A DNA stretch of 64,000 nt from Pseudomonas sp. B21-015. Lineage in GTDB: Bacteria > Pseudomonadota > Gammaproteobacteria > Pseudomonadales > Pseudomonadaceae. The translations under genes were made by a program, and so were the position numbers. The stretch spans positions 806,001-870,000 of the forward strand of contig NZ_CP087196.1 in the NCBI RefSeq assembly GCF_024749285.1, read 5' to 3'. Under the pieces are notes generated by a model that made no database searches, was not told where the DNA came from, and saw only the letters and a list, made by a program, of their open reading frames with translations. Below, piece after piece: positions 1 to 9,039 of this stretch. Within the stretch, counting starts at the first letter, position 1. Each line of letters starts with the position of its first letter.

Positions 1-1
1 A

Positions 2-2455
2 AAACTCAGCGACACCCAATACCGCGCGCGTATCCCGGTGAAGGACAACTTCGCGCCGAACCTGACCTTCTCCGTGCTCTACACCAAGGGTGGCCAATAC
101 AGCTTCCAGAACGCCGGCATCAAGGTGATCGCGCCGCAGATCGACGTGGCCATCGCCACCGATAAAGAGGCGTATCAACCCGGCGATACTGTGTCCGTGG
201 ACCTCACCACTCAATTCGCCGGCAAGCCGATTCCGGCGCACCTGACGGTCAGCGTGGTCGACGAAATGATCTACGCGTTGCAACCGGAAGTCGCGCCGAC
301 CATCGACCAGTTCTTCTACCACCCGCGCCGCAACAACGTGCGCACTAGCGCCAGTTTGTCGTTTATCAGCTACGACGTGGCACTGCCGGGCAGCCCGGGC
401 GCACCGGGCAAAGCCAACCGCAGCGAGCGTGGGGTGAAAGTGCTGGAGCGGCCGCGTCGTGAAGACGTCGACACCGCCGCGTGGCAGCCGGAATTGATCA
501 CCGACGCCAACGGCAAAACCCGTTTCACCTTCAAGATGCCGGACTCCTTGACCCGCTGGCGCATCACTGCCCGCGCCATCGCCGATGACGGCCAGGTCGG
601 GCAGAAGAAGCAATTCGTGCGCTCGGAGAAACCGCTGTACCTGAAGTGGAGCGGCCCGACCAAGTTCCGCAATGGCGACAAACCGGATCTCGGTGTGTTC
701 GCTTTCAGTCAGGCCGAGAAATCGGTCAAGGCTGAGCTGGTGATTCATTACGCGGGTGCCGAGCAACGTGTGCCGGTCACCCTGAACAACGGCGTCAACT
801 ACATCGCATTGCCGGCGTTCGCATTGACCAATGGCGGGTGGACCGCCGAGCTGGTGCAGGACGGCAAAACCGCTGACGCCTTGGCCGTGCGCCTGACCGC
901 GACCGGTGAAGGTTGGCAGGTGACCCAAAGCCAAAGCCTGGATGTGGCCAGCGGTGATACGCCACTGACCTTGCCGGCGGACGCCAGCGACATCCGCCTG
1001 CGTCTGGATGACAGCCCGCAAGCGGTGTTCCGCTCGGCCCTCGATGATCTGCTGAGCTATCCATACGGCGGCGTCGAACAAACCGCCAGTCGTTTGCTGC
1101 CGTTGAGCATCGCTTATCCAACGCTGTCGTCGAATCCACAGATCCGCGACCGCTTGCGTTTGATCATGCAGAACAGCCGCCTGCGGCTGGTGCAAATGGC
1201 CGGCCCGTCGGCGAGCTTCACCTGGTGGGGCTATGACGGTGAGCCGGATGCGTTCCTCACCGCTTACGCCTATTACGCCGACTGGCACGCCAGCAAGGCG
1301 CTGGAACTGAGCCTGCCGCCGGAGCACTGGCAGCGGGTGCTGGAGGTGTACGCGAAACAGGCGCAGAACACGCCGCTGTTGCAGCGGGCGTTGATTCTGT
1401 CGTTTGCCAAACAGATGCAATTGCCGGTGAACACGTTGCTCAGCGGTTTGATCGACGACTTGGTGAAAGCCGGCGAAGGCAATGCGGCGAGCGTCATGGA
1501 CGATGGCGCAGAGAGCCTGGTCATGAACGATCCGGATTCGGCATTGGGTCTGGCCAGTGCTCGGGTGCTGACCGCGTCTTTGGCGCGTCAGGCCAAAGTC
1601 AATCTGCCCCCGGCGTTCAGCCGTCAAGTGGATGCTGCGCAACAGCAAGTGGCTGCCAGCGCTCAACCGTTTGCCGAGGCCTTGAACCTGTCGCTGCAAG
1701 CTTTCGATCAAGCGCATGCACAAGCGTTGTTGCAACGCCTGTTGCCACAGCAATCGACCCTGGAGCGCGCCTTGGCGCTGACTTGGTTGCAACGCAGTAT
1801 CGAGCAAGCCTCTCCGACCATCGCACTGGCACCGGGGGAAGGCTGGAAGAAACGCTACGGTGATACCGGTGAGATGTATTGGACGTGGCAGGGCGCTACG
1901 CCGGTGCCGGCGGTGTTGTCGCTGACCGGGACGCAAGAACGCCCGCTGCGTGCCGCGCTGAGCTACCAGACCAAACAACCGGCAATCGATCCGATGGCCG
2001 TGACCATCACCCGTCGCCTGTCGCGTCTGGTGCCGGGTGATGAAGCGTTCGAGTTCAAACTCGAAGCGGTCGGCACCAAGCCGTTGTCCAGCGACAGCCT
2101 GTACCTGGACGAAGTGATCATCACCAGTAAAGCGGCGAAACCGCTGCGCTACGGCATGCTCGAAGTGCCGCTGCCACCGGGTGCGGACGTCGAGCGCACC
2201 ACGTGGGGCATCAAGCTGATGGGCAAGGCCGGCACCGAGCCGACCGCGTTGGAGAAGGCCCGTTTCGAACCGGGGCAAATGGCGTATGCGGTGCCAGTGG
2301 ATGCGCTGAGCGGTGAGTTGCGCCTGCGTCATCTGGTGCGCTTCTCGCAAAAAGGCCAGTTCAGCCTGCCACCGGTGCGCTTCACGCAGGTCTACGCGCC
2401 ACAGCATCAGGCTCAGGAACAGAAGCCGGCATTCGGTCAGGTCACGGTCAACTGA
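2..2455 (+). CDS. Alpha-2-macroglobulin family protein, C-terminal part (YfaS-like)
   Basis: The frame is open from base 2, so the start lies before the window; 817 residues are present. The visible part has bait-like and complement-type domains, including an MG-like stretch (VVDEMIYALQPEV) and the thioester-region helix bundle. Bacterial alpha-2-macroglobulins are periplasmic protease-trapping proteins. At bases 1057-1090 the site that normally reads CxEQ reads YPYGGVEQT, so the thioester cysteine is a glycine and this member should not form the covalent trap. The stop lies one base before the next ATG, in the yfaS-yfaQ-yfaP gene order known from enterobacteria. Family assignment is firm; the exact role is inferred. 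Confidence 0.9.
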   Translation, partial: KLSDTQYRARIPVKDNFAPNLTFSVLYTKGGQYSFQNAGIKVIAPQIDVAIATDKEAYQPGDTVSVDLTTQFAGKPIPAHLTVSVVDEMIYALQPEVAPTIDQFFYHPRRNNVRTSASLSFISYDVALPGSPGAPGKANRSERGVKVLERPRREDVDTAAWQPELITDANGKTRFTFKMPDSLTRWRITARAIADDGQVGQKKQFVRSEKPLYLKWSGPTKFRNGDKPDLGVFAFSQAEKSVKAELVIHYAGAEQRVPVTLNNGVNYIALPAFALTNGGWTAELVQDGKTADALAVRLTATGEGWQVTQSQSLDVASGDTPLTLPADASDIRLRLDDSPQAVFRSALDDLLSYPYGGVEQTASRLLPLSIAYPTLSSNPQIRDRLRLIMQNSRLRLVQMAGPSASFTWWGYDGEPDAFLTAYAYYADWHASKALELSLPPEHWQRVLEVYAKQAQNTPLLQRALILSFAKQMQLPVNTLLSGLIDDLVKAGEGNAASVMDDGAESLVMNDPDSALGLASARVLTASLARQAKVNLPPAFSRQVDAAQQQVAASAQPFAEALNLSLQAFDQAHAQALLQRLLPQQSTLERALALTWLQRSIEQASPTIALAPGEGWKKRYGDTGEMYWTWQGATPVPAVLSLTGTQERPLRAALSYQTKQPAIDPMAVTITRRLSRLVPGDEAFEFKLEAVGTKPLSSDSLYLDEVIITSKAAKPLRYGMLEVPLPPGADVERTTWGIKLMGKAGTEPTALEKARFEPGQMAYAVPVDALSGELRLRHLVRFSQKGQFSLPPVRFTQVYAPQHQAQEQKPAFGQVTVN

Positions 2456-2456
2456 C

Positions 2457-4076
2457 ATGACCCGGTGTCTGGTCTGGTGGCTGCTGTGCTTGATCCCTGC
2501 GCTGGCGACAGCGCAGGACGAGCCGTTGCGCCTGGGCTTCAAGGGTGAACTGCTTGCGTTGAGCCGGACTCAGATGATCTCGCGTGAGCCATTGCCTGCC
2601 GATTTGCAGACGCCGCTGGGCAGCTTGTGGAAGTTGTTTGTCTACGGCTGGCTGGTGGACACCGGCGCGCGTGAACCGGCTTTTGAGTGTCGCGGGCAGT
2701 CGAAGGAAGAAATTTATTGCTGCACGGCGGGTGGCACGATCGGTCGCGATCAGGCGTTGGTGAAGTCCTGCGGGTTGTACTTCGAGCCCGCGCGGTTGGG
2801 CATTTCCGGCACTGAGTGGCGCGAGTATTGGCAGACGAGACAAGCGCCAACGTGGTTGCTGGACTTGCCGTCGTTGCAACCGCAGACCCGGGTTTCGGTG
2901 GCTGAGTTGTTGAAGGTCTTGGCCGTGATGCCGGCGCAGGATCGAGCGCGGCGGGTATTGCTCGATGTGGTGCTCAATGCCGCTGACGGCAATGTCGTGG
3001 GAGAGCTTGGCGGTCGGTTGCGGGTGAAAACCTGGAGCTGGTTGGGGGATCAGGATCCTTCGTCGCGCCAGGGCGGGTTCGCGGGCTGGACGGCGGACGG
3101 CACGCCGATCTGGGCCGGTGGGCGTGGCACCAGCCAGATGGTTTTGCGCAATTATGGTCAGGCGCTGGCGACGGTGTTGCCCTCGTCATGGCCAGCAGAA
3201 GCGGGGAAGTGTGTCGAGGTCGGCCTGTTCGCGCGTTATCCGCTGAAACGCGTGCTGTCGGGGGATCGCGTGTTAGCGCCTGGGCCCCTGCAGGGCGACT
3301 ACCGCGTCGAATTCGCCAACGGCAACCAACTCGATATCCACAGCGACGGCGAGTTGTTCTTGCTCAAGGACAAGCTCGTCGCCCGCCTGGACCGCGAAGA
3401 GTACGTCGCCCGTGTCCTGCAGCGCGAAGCCATACCCGAGCCCGTTGAAGCAGCCAAAGCCCTGAGCGTCGCGATCCGCACCTACCTGCTGCAAAACGCT
3501 ACCCGTAACGGCGACTGCCTGAGCATCGACGACAGCAGCAGCCGGCAGCGCGTCGCCCCACGTCCGGCCGCCACCGAATCGCGCAACATCGCCGCGTGGA
3601 CCAGCGACCTGGTTCTCGCCGGCAGCACCGTTACCTATCACTCCGACCAACCCGGGCCGGACAAACTCTCCTGGCAGCAAGCCGTCGAACAGGCCAACGC
3701 CGGTCAACGCTACGACGCCATCCTGCTGCACGCCTACCCGCGTGCAAGCCTCAGCCGCTGGGACAGCCCGGTCGCTTCCTGCGAAGCGCTGCCCGCCGCG
3801 CAAGACTGGTTGCAAAACCAACGCCGCGGCTGGCGCCAACGCCTCGAAAGTGAGGTCGGTTACAACGAAGTCAGCACCTTCGCCGTTTGCCGCCTGGCCT
3901 TCGGTCGTCCCTTCGTGGACCGCGAACGCCAGCGCATCTATGTGCGTGGCGTGCTGACGCTGCAAGACCGCCTCGACTTGACCCACGAATACCTGCACCT
4001 GGCCTTTGAAGCACACCCCAATGGCCAGGATGAAACCTACATCGAAGGGCTCGCCCGCCACCTCTTGCTGGAATAG
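2457..4076 (+). CDS. DUF2300 secreted protein with SpoIID-like segment and HExxH motif (YfaQ/YfaT-like)
   Basis: This is a 539-aa protein with a clear signal peptide (MTRCLVWWLLCLIPALATAQ). The ATG at 2457 directly follows the stop of the macroglobulin gene, so translation is probably coupled; longer forms starting inside the upstream gene are unlikely. A central segment (YVARVLQREAIPEPVEAAKA, about residue 315) resembles the SpoIID fold. Near the C-terminus HEYLHLAFEAHP gives an HExxH zinc-protease-like motif followed by a glutamate (ETYIEG). DUF2300 proteins are found beside YfaS-type macroglobulins. Metal binding and peptidase or peptidoglycan activity are inferences from motifs only. Confidence 0.82.
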   Translation: MTRCLVWWLLCLIPALATAQDEPLRLGFKGELLALSRTQMISREPLPADLQTPLGSLWKLFVYGWLVDTGAREPAFECRGQSKEEIYCCTAGGTIGRDQALVKSCGLYFEPARLGISGTEWREYWQTRQAPTWLLDLPSLQPQTRVSVAELLKVLAVMPAQDRARRVLLDVVLNAADGNVVGELGGRLRVKTWSWLGDQDPSSRQGGFAGWTADGTPIWAGGRGTSQMVLRNYGQALATVLPSSWPAEAGKCVEVGLFARYPLKRVLSGDRVLAPGPLQGDYRVEFANGNQLDIHSDGELFLLKDKLVARLDREEYVARVLQREAIPEPVEAAKALSVAIRTYLLQNATRNGDCLSIDDSSSRQRVAPRPAATESRNIAAWTSDLVLAGSTVTYHSDQPGPDKLSWQQAVEQANAGQRYDAILLHAYPRASLSRWDSPVASCEALPAAQDWLQNQRRGWRQRLESEVGYNEVSTFAVCRLAFGRPFVDRERQRIYVRGVLTLQDRLDLTHEYLHLAFEAHPNGQDETYIEGLARHLLLE

Positions 4077-4079
4077 GCC

Positions 4080-4895
4080 ATGAAACTCCGTTATCCACAG
4101 GTCTTCCTGTTCCTTTGTTCGTTTTGCGTATGGCCGACGACATTCGCCGCCGATAGCGCGGTCAAACTCGACACCCCCGTCGGCGGCTGGCGCACGGGCG
4201 CCCCCGAAGGCGAAGGTGAAAACTTTCGTCAGACGGTCAATTACCCGGCTTCGTCGGTGAACACACCGGTGGGGCAGGCCAATACCGCTCGCATTACCGG
4301 CCAAATCCAATCCACACCCAAGGGTAATGAGCCCGGTAAGCTGATCGTCAACGGCGTCAGCATGCCACTGAAAATTGACCCCGCGGGCCGCTACGACCGC
4401 CCGTTCTCATTCCCCAACGGCAGCAACAGCGTTGAAGTCCGCAGTCCCGATGGCCAACAGCGGCATCGCACTCAGTTCCTGAACGCCAGTGGCGGTGCCA
4501 CTCCGGCGAAGTTGCGAGTACTGCTTTCCTGGGACAGCGACGGCACTGATCTGGACTTGCACCTCATCACCCCCGATGGCGCACACATCTGGTACGGCGA
4601 TCGTGTCGCGCCCAATGGTGCGGCGCTGGATGTGGACGTCACCACCGGCTACGGCCCGGAAATCTTCGCCATGCCGGCGCCGATCAAGGGGCAATACCTG
4701 GTGTACGTGAACTACTACGGTGGCGGGTATCGCGGCGATGAAGAGGGGCAGGAAGAGGCTGTTCAGCCGCTGACCACCGCGCAAGTGACGGTGATTACGC
4801 AAGAGGGGACGCCGAACGAGAAGATGGAGACGTTCCTGGTGCCGATGCGGGCGGTGGGGGAGTTGACGTTGGTTAAGGGGTTTAGTTATCCGTGA
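4080..4895 (+). CDS. DUF2135 secreted protein (YfaP-like)
   Basis: A 271-aa protein with a signal peptide (MKLRYPQVFLFLCSFCVWPT, cleavage near TFAAD). The C-terminal half carries the DUF2135 signature: a short tract of aspartates in LLSWDSDGTDLDLHLITPDG, then HIWYG and YVNYYGGGY. The domain is probably a beta-sandwich that may bind calcium. It starts three bases after the DUF2300 stop and closes the three-gene yfaS-Q-P-like operon. The operon probably acts in the periplasm or outer envelope. No catalytic residues are evident. Confidence 0.82.
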   Translation: MKLRYPQVFLFLCSFCVWPTTFAADSAVKLDTPVGGWRTGAPEGEGENFRQTVNYPASSVNTPVGQANTARITGQIQSTPKGNEPGKLIVNGVSMPLKIDPAGRYDRPFSFPNGSNSVEVRSPDGQQRHRTQFLNASGGATPAKLRVLLSWDSDGTDLDLHLITPDGAHIWYGDRVAPNGAALDVDVTTGYGPEIFAMPAPIKGQYLVYVNYYGGGYRGDEEGQEEAVQPLTTAQVTVITQEGTPNEKMETFLVPMRAVGELTLVKGFSYP

Positions 4896-4973
4896 TCGGG
4901 CAATTGTGACAGCGGTGCTGACACTATTGAATTGGGCAGCAGTCTGCTGCCCAATGGCGTAAACCACCGACCG

Positions 4974-5150
4974 AACCTCTTTCGTATGCGCCAGTTTTAC
5001 GAGGTGTACAGGCACCATGCAAAAGTCTCAGCACTGCTGCGACAATTACCCTGGACCCAAAACCTGATCATTCTCAACCAATACCTCGGCAAACTGGACT
5101 TCTACCTCGAGCCTTTGGATCGCAATGTCCGCAAACCCCATGAAAACCCA
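4974..5150 (+). pseudogene. Relic of a DUF1016 (YhcG-type PDDEXK) nuclease gene
   Basis: About 59 codons within a short open frame that begins at 4932 resemble two separate pieces of DUF1016 proteins fused together. The first is the N-terminal helix segment (NLFRMRQFYEVYRHH...RQLPWTQNLIILNQ). The second comes from the PDDEXK nuclease domain (GKLDFYLEPLDRNVRKPHENP). The catalytic core between them is missing, and sequence after ENP no longer resembles the family. This fills most of the 446-base gap between the DUF2135 gene and the MocR gene. The rest of the gap shows nothing recognisable apart from the ribosome-binding region of the next gene. Confidence 0.6.
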
Positions 5151-5341
5151 TTCTCGTCCCTGAGTTTTTTACTCGATGGAATAGGCAAGGCATTTTTCGA
5201 GCACTGGCGTAAACTTTGCTTACAAAGTATCCAGGATACTGCCTCGCACGCGAGTGTTGGCGATGGCTTGTTGATTACCGGCCTGCTCTTTGCCAAGCAT
5301 CAGGAAGGCCATGATGGCGGTGGTTTCATTAAGGGAATGAG

Positions 5342-6772
5342 ATGTTTGAGATAGATCGCAGCAGCAAGACACTGTTGGTGGACCAGATCCGAAGCGCGAT
5401 TATTGCCCGCATCGAGTCTTTCCAATGGGTTCAAGGCAGTCGGTTGCCTTCGGTCAGGGCTCTGTCCAAACAACTGGGCGTCAGTAACTTTACGGTGAGC
5501 AGCGCTTACGAGGACCTCGTGGCACAGCACATCATCGAGTCCCGACCCGGGGCCGGTTACTTTATTCTCGCGGCCAATCCATCGGGATCCCTCAAGGATC
5601 TGGACGAGTTGATCCCACCGTCCAGCCTGCATGCGGGGTTTCTGTACCGCGCGCTGGACCCTTCCCAATACGATATCCCCGTCAGTTCAGGTTACTTTCC
5701 TCCGTCCTGGCTGGCTGACGCTGTGCCTGTTTCTGTTACCGGACGGCTGATTCGTAACACGCTGTCTTGCAGCGTCCCTGCGCCCGCCGCGGGGAGCCAG
5801 CAGTTGCGCTCGGTAATTGCACGCAAGTTGCGAGAGATTCAAATCGATGCCTCCAGCAACCAGGTTGTGGTGACGGTGGGGGCTACCCATGCGTTCTCGC
5901 TGATTCGTAACGCCATGCTCAAGCCCGGTGATTACCTGTTGGTCGAGGACCCGAGCTACTTGTTGCTGCAGTTGAAGCTGATCAAGGGGCGGGATTTCAA
6001 CATCATCACCGTGCCACGAATGGGGGATGGTCCGGACCTGGAGGCCATGGAGGCCATGCTGATCAAGTACCGGCCAAAACTGTTTCTGACCCAGACCCTG
6101 ATCCACAACCCTACTGGCGGCAATACCTCCCCGGCCAAGGGGTTCAAGATTCTTTCGCTGGCCGAGAAGTATGACTTTCATATTGTTGAAGACGATATTT
6201 TCGGCTCGTTGTCTGCCAGGCAAACACTTCGGCTGGCCAGCCTGGATGGTTTGAATCGCACCTTTTACATCAGCGGTTTCAGCAAGGTGCTCAGTCCTGC
6301 CCTGCGCCTTGGGTATGTGGCGGCACCCCCCGCTTTTGTCGAGCGTCTGGTGGAGCAGAAGATGTACAACCTGTTGTGCGGCTCATCCCTGGACGAAACC
6401 ATCGTGACCTACACCCTGGAGTCCGGGCGCTATCAACACCATCTGGATGGCCTGCGCCAGCGAGTGATGCAGGAGCGTGCCCGGGCGCGGGAGTGGCTGG
6501 GCAAGGTGGGCGTGGTGTTTGATGAACCCAGCGTGGATGGTTTGTTTCTGTGGGGGCGTTTCCCCGCGCACGTGGATATTCGTCGTCTGATTGAACAGGC
6601 CCATGACGCCCGCATCTTTCTGGCACCAGGGTCGTTGTTCAGCAACACCCGCGATTACGATCAGTATATTCGCCTGAACGTCAGCCACTGCAATGACGTC
6701 CAGTTCAAACGTTTCATCGATTCTCAGACCGGCAGCGAAACAGCCCAACGAGTCACCGAACACAGCATTTGA
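5342..6772 (+). CDS. MocR/PdxR-type regulator (GntR HTH fused to PLP aminotransferase fold)
   Basis: A 476-aa protein. Residues 1-70 form a GntR winged helix (SRLPSVRALSKQLGVSNFTV). Residues about 110-460 form a fold-type I aminotransferase domain with the PLP lysine in YISGFSKVLSPALRLGY. MocR proteins use PLP or an amino-acid aldimine as effector. The ATG at 5342 has a purine-rich leader (AAGGGAATGAG) just upstream. It faces the seven-gene minus-strand cluster at 6.8-12.9 kb, converging with the last gene of that cluster. Control of that cluster is therefore an inference from position; a PLP-sensing regulator would suit an amino-acid-derived product. Confidence 0.9.
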   Translation: MFEIDRSSKTLLVDQIRSAIIARIESFQWVQGSRLPSVRALSKQLGVSNFTVSSAYEDLVAQHIIESRPGAGYFILAANPSGSLKDLDELIPPSSLHAGFLYRALDPSQYDIPVSSGYFPPSWLADAVPVSVTGRLIRNTLSCSVPAPAAGSQQLRSVIARKLREIQIDASSNQVVVTVGATHAFSLIRNAMLKPGDYLLVEDPSYLLLQLKLIKGRDFNIITVPRMGDGPDLEAMEAMLIKYRPKLFLTQTLIHNPTGGNTSPAKGFKILSLAEKYDFHIVEDDIFGSLSARQTLRLASLDGLNRTFYISGFSKVLSPALRLGYVAAPPAFVERLVEQKMYNLLCGSSLDETIVTYTLESGRYQHHLDGLRQRVMQERARAREWLGKVGVVFDEPSVDGLFLWGRFPAHVDIRRLIEQAHDARIFLAPGSLFSNTRDYDQYIRLNVSHCNDVQFKRFIDSQTGSETAQRVTEHSI

Positions 6773-6806
6773 AACCTGGCCCCGGGTTAGCCTGATGCTC
6801 GTCGAT

Positions 6807-7100
6807 CTAGCTGTCCGGCGACGTGTTACGGCTGCCCAGGTTTTGCTGCCAGCTTTTGAAGTACTCCACCAGGGTGGCCACTTCCCCCAGGTCTTCATAG
6901 GAGTAGATGACGCCGTTGAGGATCTGGACTTCATCATTGTCGTGCAGTGTTTGAATGAGCGAATCCTCAACGATTTCCGAGCCGTTGACGGCCAGGCTGA
7001 TGTCATCGATCCAGTACAGCGGTTTGCCCTCCTGGTTCGACCACACTTGGGCGTCGGTGTAAAAAGATTTCAACGCTAATCCATTGGTTTTCATAGACAT
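6807..7100 (-). CDS. Small acidic protein of unknown function at the end of the metabolite cluster
   Basis: A 97-aa protein if the ATG at 7100 is used (MSMKTNGLALKSFYTDAQVW); a TTG further out at 7157 is possible but less attractive. It is rich in Asp, Glu and Ile and has no signal peptide, membrane helix or cysteine. I do not recognise a family. It lies 90 bases downstream of the methyltransferase stop on the same strand, so it is likely the last gene of the operon. It converges with the MocR gene. It could be an accessory or carrier-like protein, but nothing in the sequence proves this. Confidence 0.55.
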   Translation of the reverse strand: MSMKTNGLALKSFYTDAQVWSNQEGKPLYWIDDISLAVNGSEIVEDSLIQTLHDNDEVQILNGVIYSYEDLGEVATLVEYFKSWQQNLGSRNTSPDS

Positions 7101-7190
7101 ATCGTTAATTCCAATTAGACGGCAAGCCTCGCGCCGGTTGTCTGCTGATTGATCCAATGTGTCGCTTTTTGTCAGCCAGGTTCTGTGGGG

Positions 7191-7973
7191 CTATGCCTTT
7201 TTTTCAGCTCTGAAACGCAGGCATGTGTAGTCCACCGTCCATCGGCCGTCGGAGTCCAGCAGGTCATTGACCAGTTCCTCCGTCACTTCCTCCAGAAAAC
7301 CCGCGCGGGCTTCAAGCGGCAGCGCCGCCAGGTAAGGAGTGCCAAAGGTTTGTATCCATTCGGCAATGGGGTAATCCAACACCACCGGTCGTTCGAACCA
7401 ACTGATGAAGCTGACGTGAAACCCCGCGTTCTCCAGCACCTGTTGGTATTCACCGGCGGTGGGCAAGTACCAGGGGTCAATGTCCTGTGCGTCGACGGAT
7501 CTGCGCTCCAGGGCGCCGTGAATCGCCCGTCGGATCAGCAGCGCATTCTCGGCTCCGGCAAATTCTCCGATGAAACGCCCACCGGGCTTGAGGGCCATAA
7601 AGGCCCCATAGGCGACTTGATCGGCACGTCGCATCCAGTGTATGGCGGCGTTGCTGAACACCGCGTCGAACTCCTGGTGAAAGAACAGTTCCTCGGCATT
7701 ACCCAGCCTCACATCCAGGCCGCGAGAGCGTGCGGCTTCCACCAGTTCCGGGCTGTAGTCGAAACCCACCACTTCAGCGCCTTGACGAGCCAGTTGCTCA
7801 CTCAGATAGCCGTCACCACAACCGATATCCAGGACTCGGTCGCCGGCCTTGAGGGCCAGCAGTTCCACCGCGCCATTGGCGAGGTGGGCGACGAAATGGG
7901 CGTTGTTTTCATACTGCGAGGCGTCCCATTGTTGCAGTTCAGAGGTGGGGCGAAAAAAGCTCGAAGAAGTCAT
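7191..7973 (-). CDS. Class I SAM-dependent methyltransferase
   Basis: 260 aa. Motif I is VLDIGCGDGYLSEQ, the acidic residue after strand 2 is in VVGFDYSPE, and motif post-III is LKPGGRFIGEF. It resembles the UbiE/Tam (trans-aconitate methyltransferase) branch of small-molecule methyltransferases. It lies between the exporter gene and the small acidic protein on the same strand, about 100 bases after the exporter stop. The substrate cannot be read from sequence; in this context a pathway intermediate is likely. Family confidence is high, specific role unknown. Confidence 0.85.
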   Translation of the reverse strand: MTSSSFFRPTSELQQWDASQYENNAHFVAHLANGAVELLALKAGDRVLDIGCGDGYLSEQLARQGAEVVGFDYSPELVEAARSRGLDVRLGNAEELFFHQEFDAVFSNAAIHWMRRADQVAYGAFMALKPGGRFIGEFAGAENALLIRRAIHGALERRSVDAQDIDPWYLPTAGEYQQVLENAGFHVSFISWFERPVVLDYPIAEWIQTFGTPYLAALPLEARAGFLEEVTEELVNDLLDSDGRWTVDYTCLRFRAEKKA

Positions 7974-8076
7974 GGGCGGATTTCCGTCTGGGTGTGGAGA
8001 GGGTGAACAGCCAGGCTGACCCCCCCTCGAGGAACACGTGGATGGAGCGCGCTGGTTGACCCGCGCGCGATCCTGT

Positions 8077-8976
8077 TCAGATGCGCTTGGACAGCCAGAC
8101 CAGCACGATGACGATGGCGCAGACGGCCGGGGTCAGCCAGTTCCACGACTCGCCCATCAGGAAGATCGAAAAAGCAAATGTGAAGAACGGTTGCAGCAAC
8201 TGCAGCTGGCTGATGCGCTGGATGCCACCCAGGGCCAGGGCACGGTTCCATGAGAAGAAACCCAGCAGCGAGTTGATCAGGGCCAGAAACAGCAGGGCGG
8301 CGACCCCTTGTCCCGGCAGGTTGGCAATGGTTTGGCTGTCATAGAGCCAGAGGCTGACCGGGAGCAGCACAGGCAGGCTGATGACCAGAGTCCAGCACAT
8401 GACCTGCCAGCCCGGCAGTTCCTTGGACAGTGCACCGCCCTGGGCGTAGCCAAAACCGGCCAGCAGCACGGCGCCCAGCAGTGCCAGATCGCCGATGTAG
8501 ATGTCGGAGACATTCGACTTGATGACGGTGTAGGCCATCACGACCAGGAAGCCCAGGCTTGAAACCGCCCAGAACATTTTGGATGGGCGAGTGCCTGTAA
8601 TGAGCGTACCGAAAATCGCTGTGGACAGCGGCAGTGCAGCGAGTACCACGCCGCCATGGCTGACCGGAACGTATTGCATGCCCAGCGCGGTGAGGATCGG
8701 AAAGCCGTAAACGATCCCGGTGGACGTCAGCAACATTCGCTTGATTTGCGAACGATTGGGAATCTTTGCCCGGCCGATAAGCAAGAAAGGAATTGCCGCA
8801 AACGCAGCCAACACTGACCGGAAGAACCCGACTTGCAGGGCACTCAGGTCGCCAGCGAGCATTTTTGCCGCCGGTAAGGTCATGGCAAAGGCCGCGACCG
8901 AAATGAGTCCCAGGAAATAGGCTTGCAGGTCTTGATTCTTTGTTTCTTGAAAGCTGGCTACGTTGGTTTGCGTCAT
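8077..8976 (-). CDS. EamA/DMT-family exporter
   Basis: 299 aa with ten predicted transmembrane segments arranged as two EamA repeats, the usual length for drug/metabolite transporters such as YdcZ- or RhaT-like and amino-acid exporters. It ends with the basic tail VWLSKRI expected of a cytoplasmic C-terminus. It lies 63 bases downstream of the Fe/2OG oxygenase gene on the same strand. In a biosynthetic cluster such a protein most often exports the product and gives self-protection. That role is inferred from context. Confidence 0.85.
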   Translation of the reverse strand: MTQTNVASFQETKNQDLQAYFLGLISVAAFAMTLPAAKMLAGDLSALQVGFFRSVLAAFAAIPFLLIGRAKIPNRSQIKRMLLTSTGIVYGFPILTALGMQYVPVSHGGVVLAALPLSTAIFGTLITGTRPSKMFWAVSSLGFLVVMAYTVIKSNVSDIYIGDLALLGAVLLAGFGYAQGGALSKELPGWQVMCWTLVISLPVLLPVSLWLYDSQTIANLPGQGVAALLFLALINSLLGFFSWNRALALGGIQRISQLQLLQPFFTFAFSIFLMGESWNWLTPAVCAIVIVLVWLSKRI

Positions 8977-9039
8977 GAGACGTTTCCTTCTGGTTTCGCC
9001 GGTTGAGCGTCCGCCTTGGGGGGCGGACGCACACTCCGA

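Noticed and set aside
3273..4310. 345-aa minus-strand frame opposite the DUF2300 gene
   Set aside because: Shadow of the DUF2300 protein; Val/Gly/Ala-rich with no family signature.
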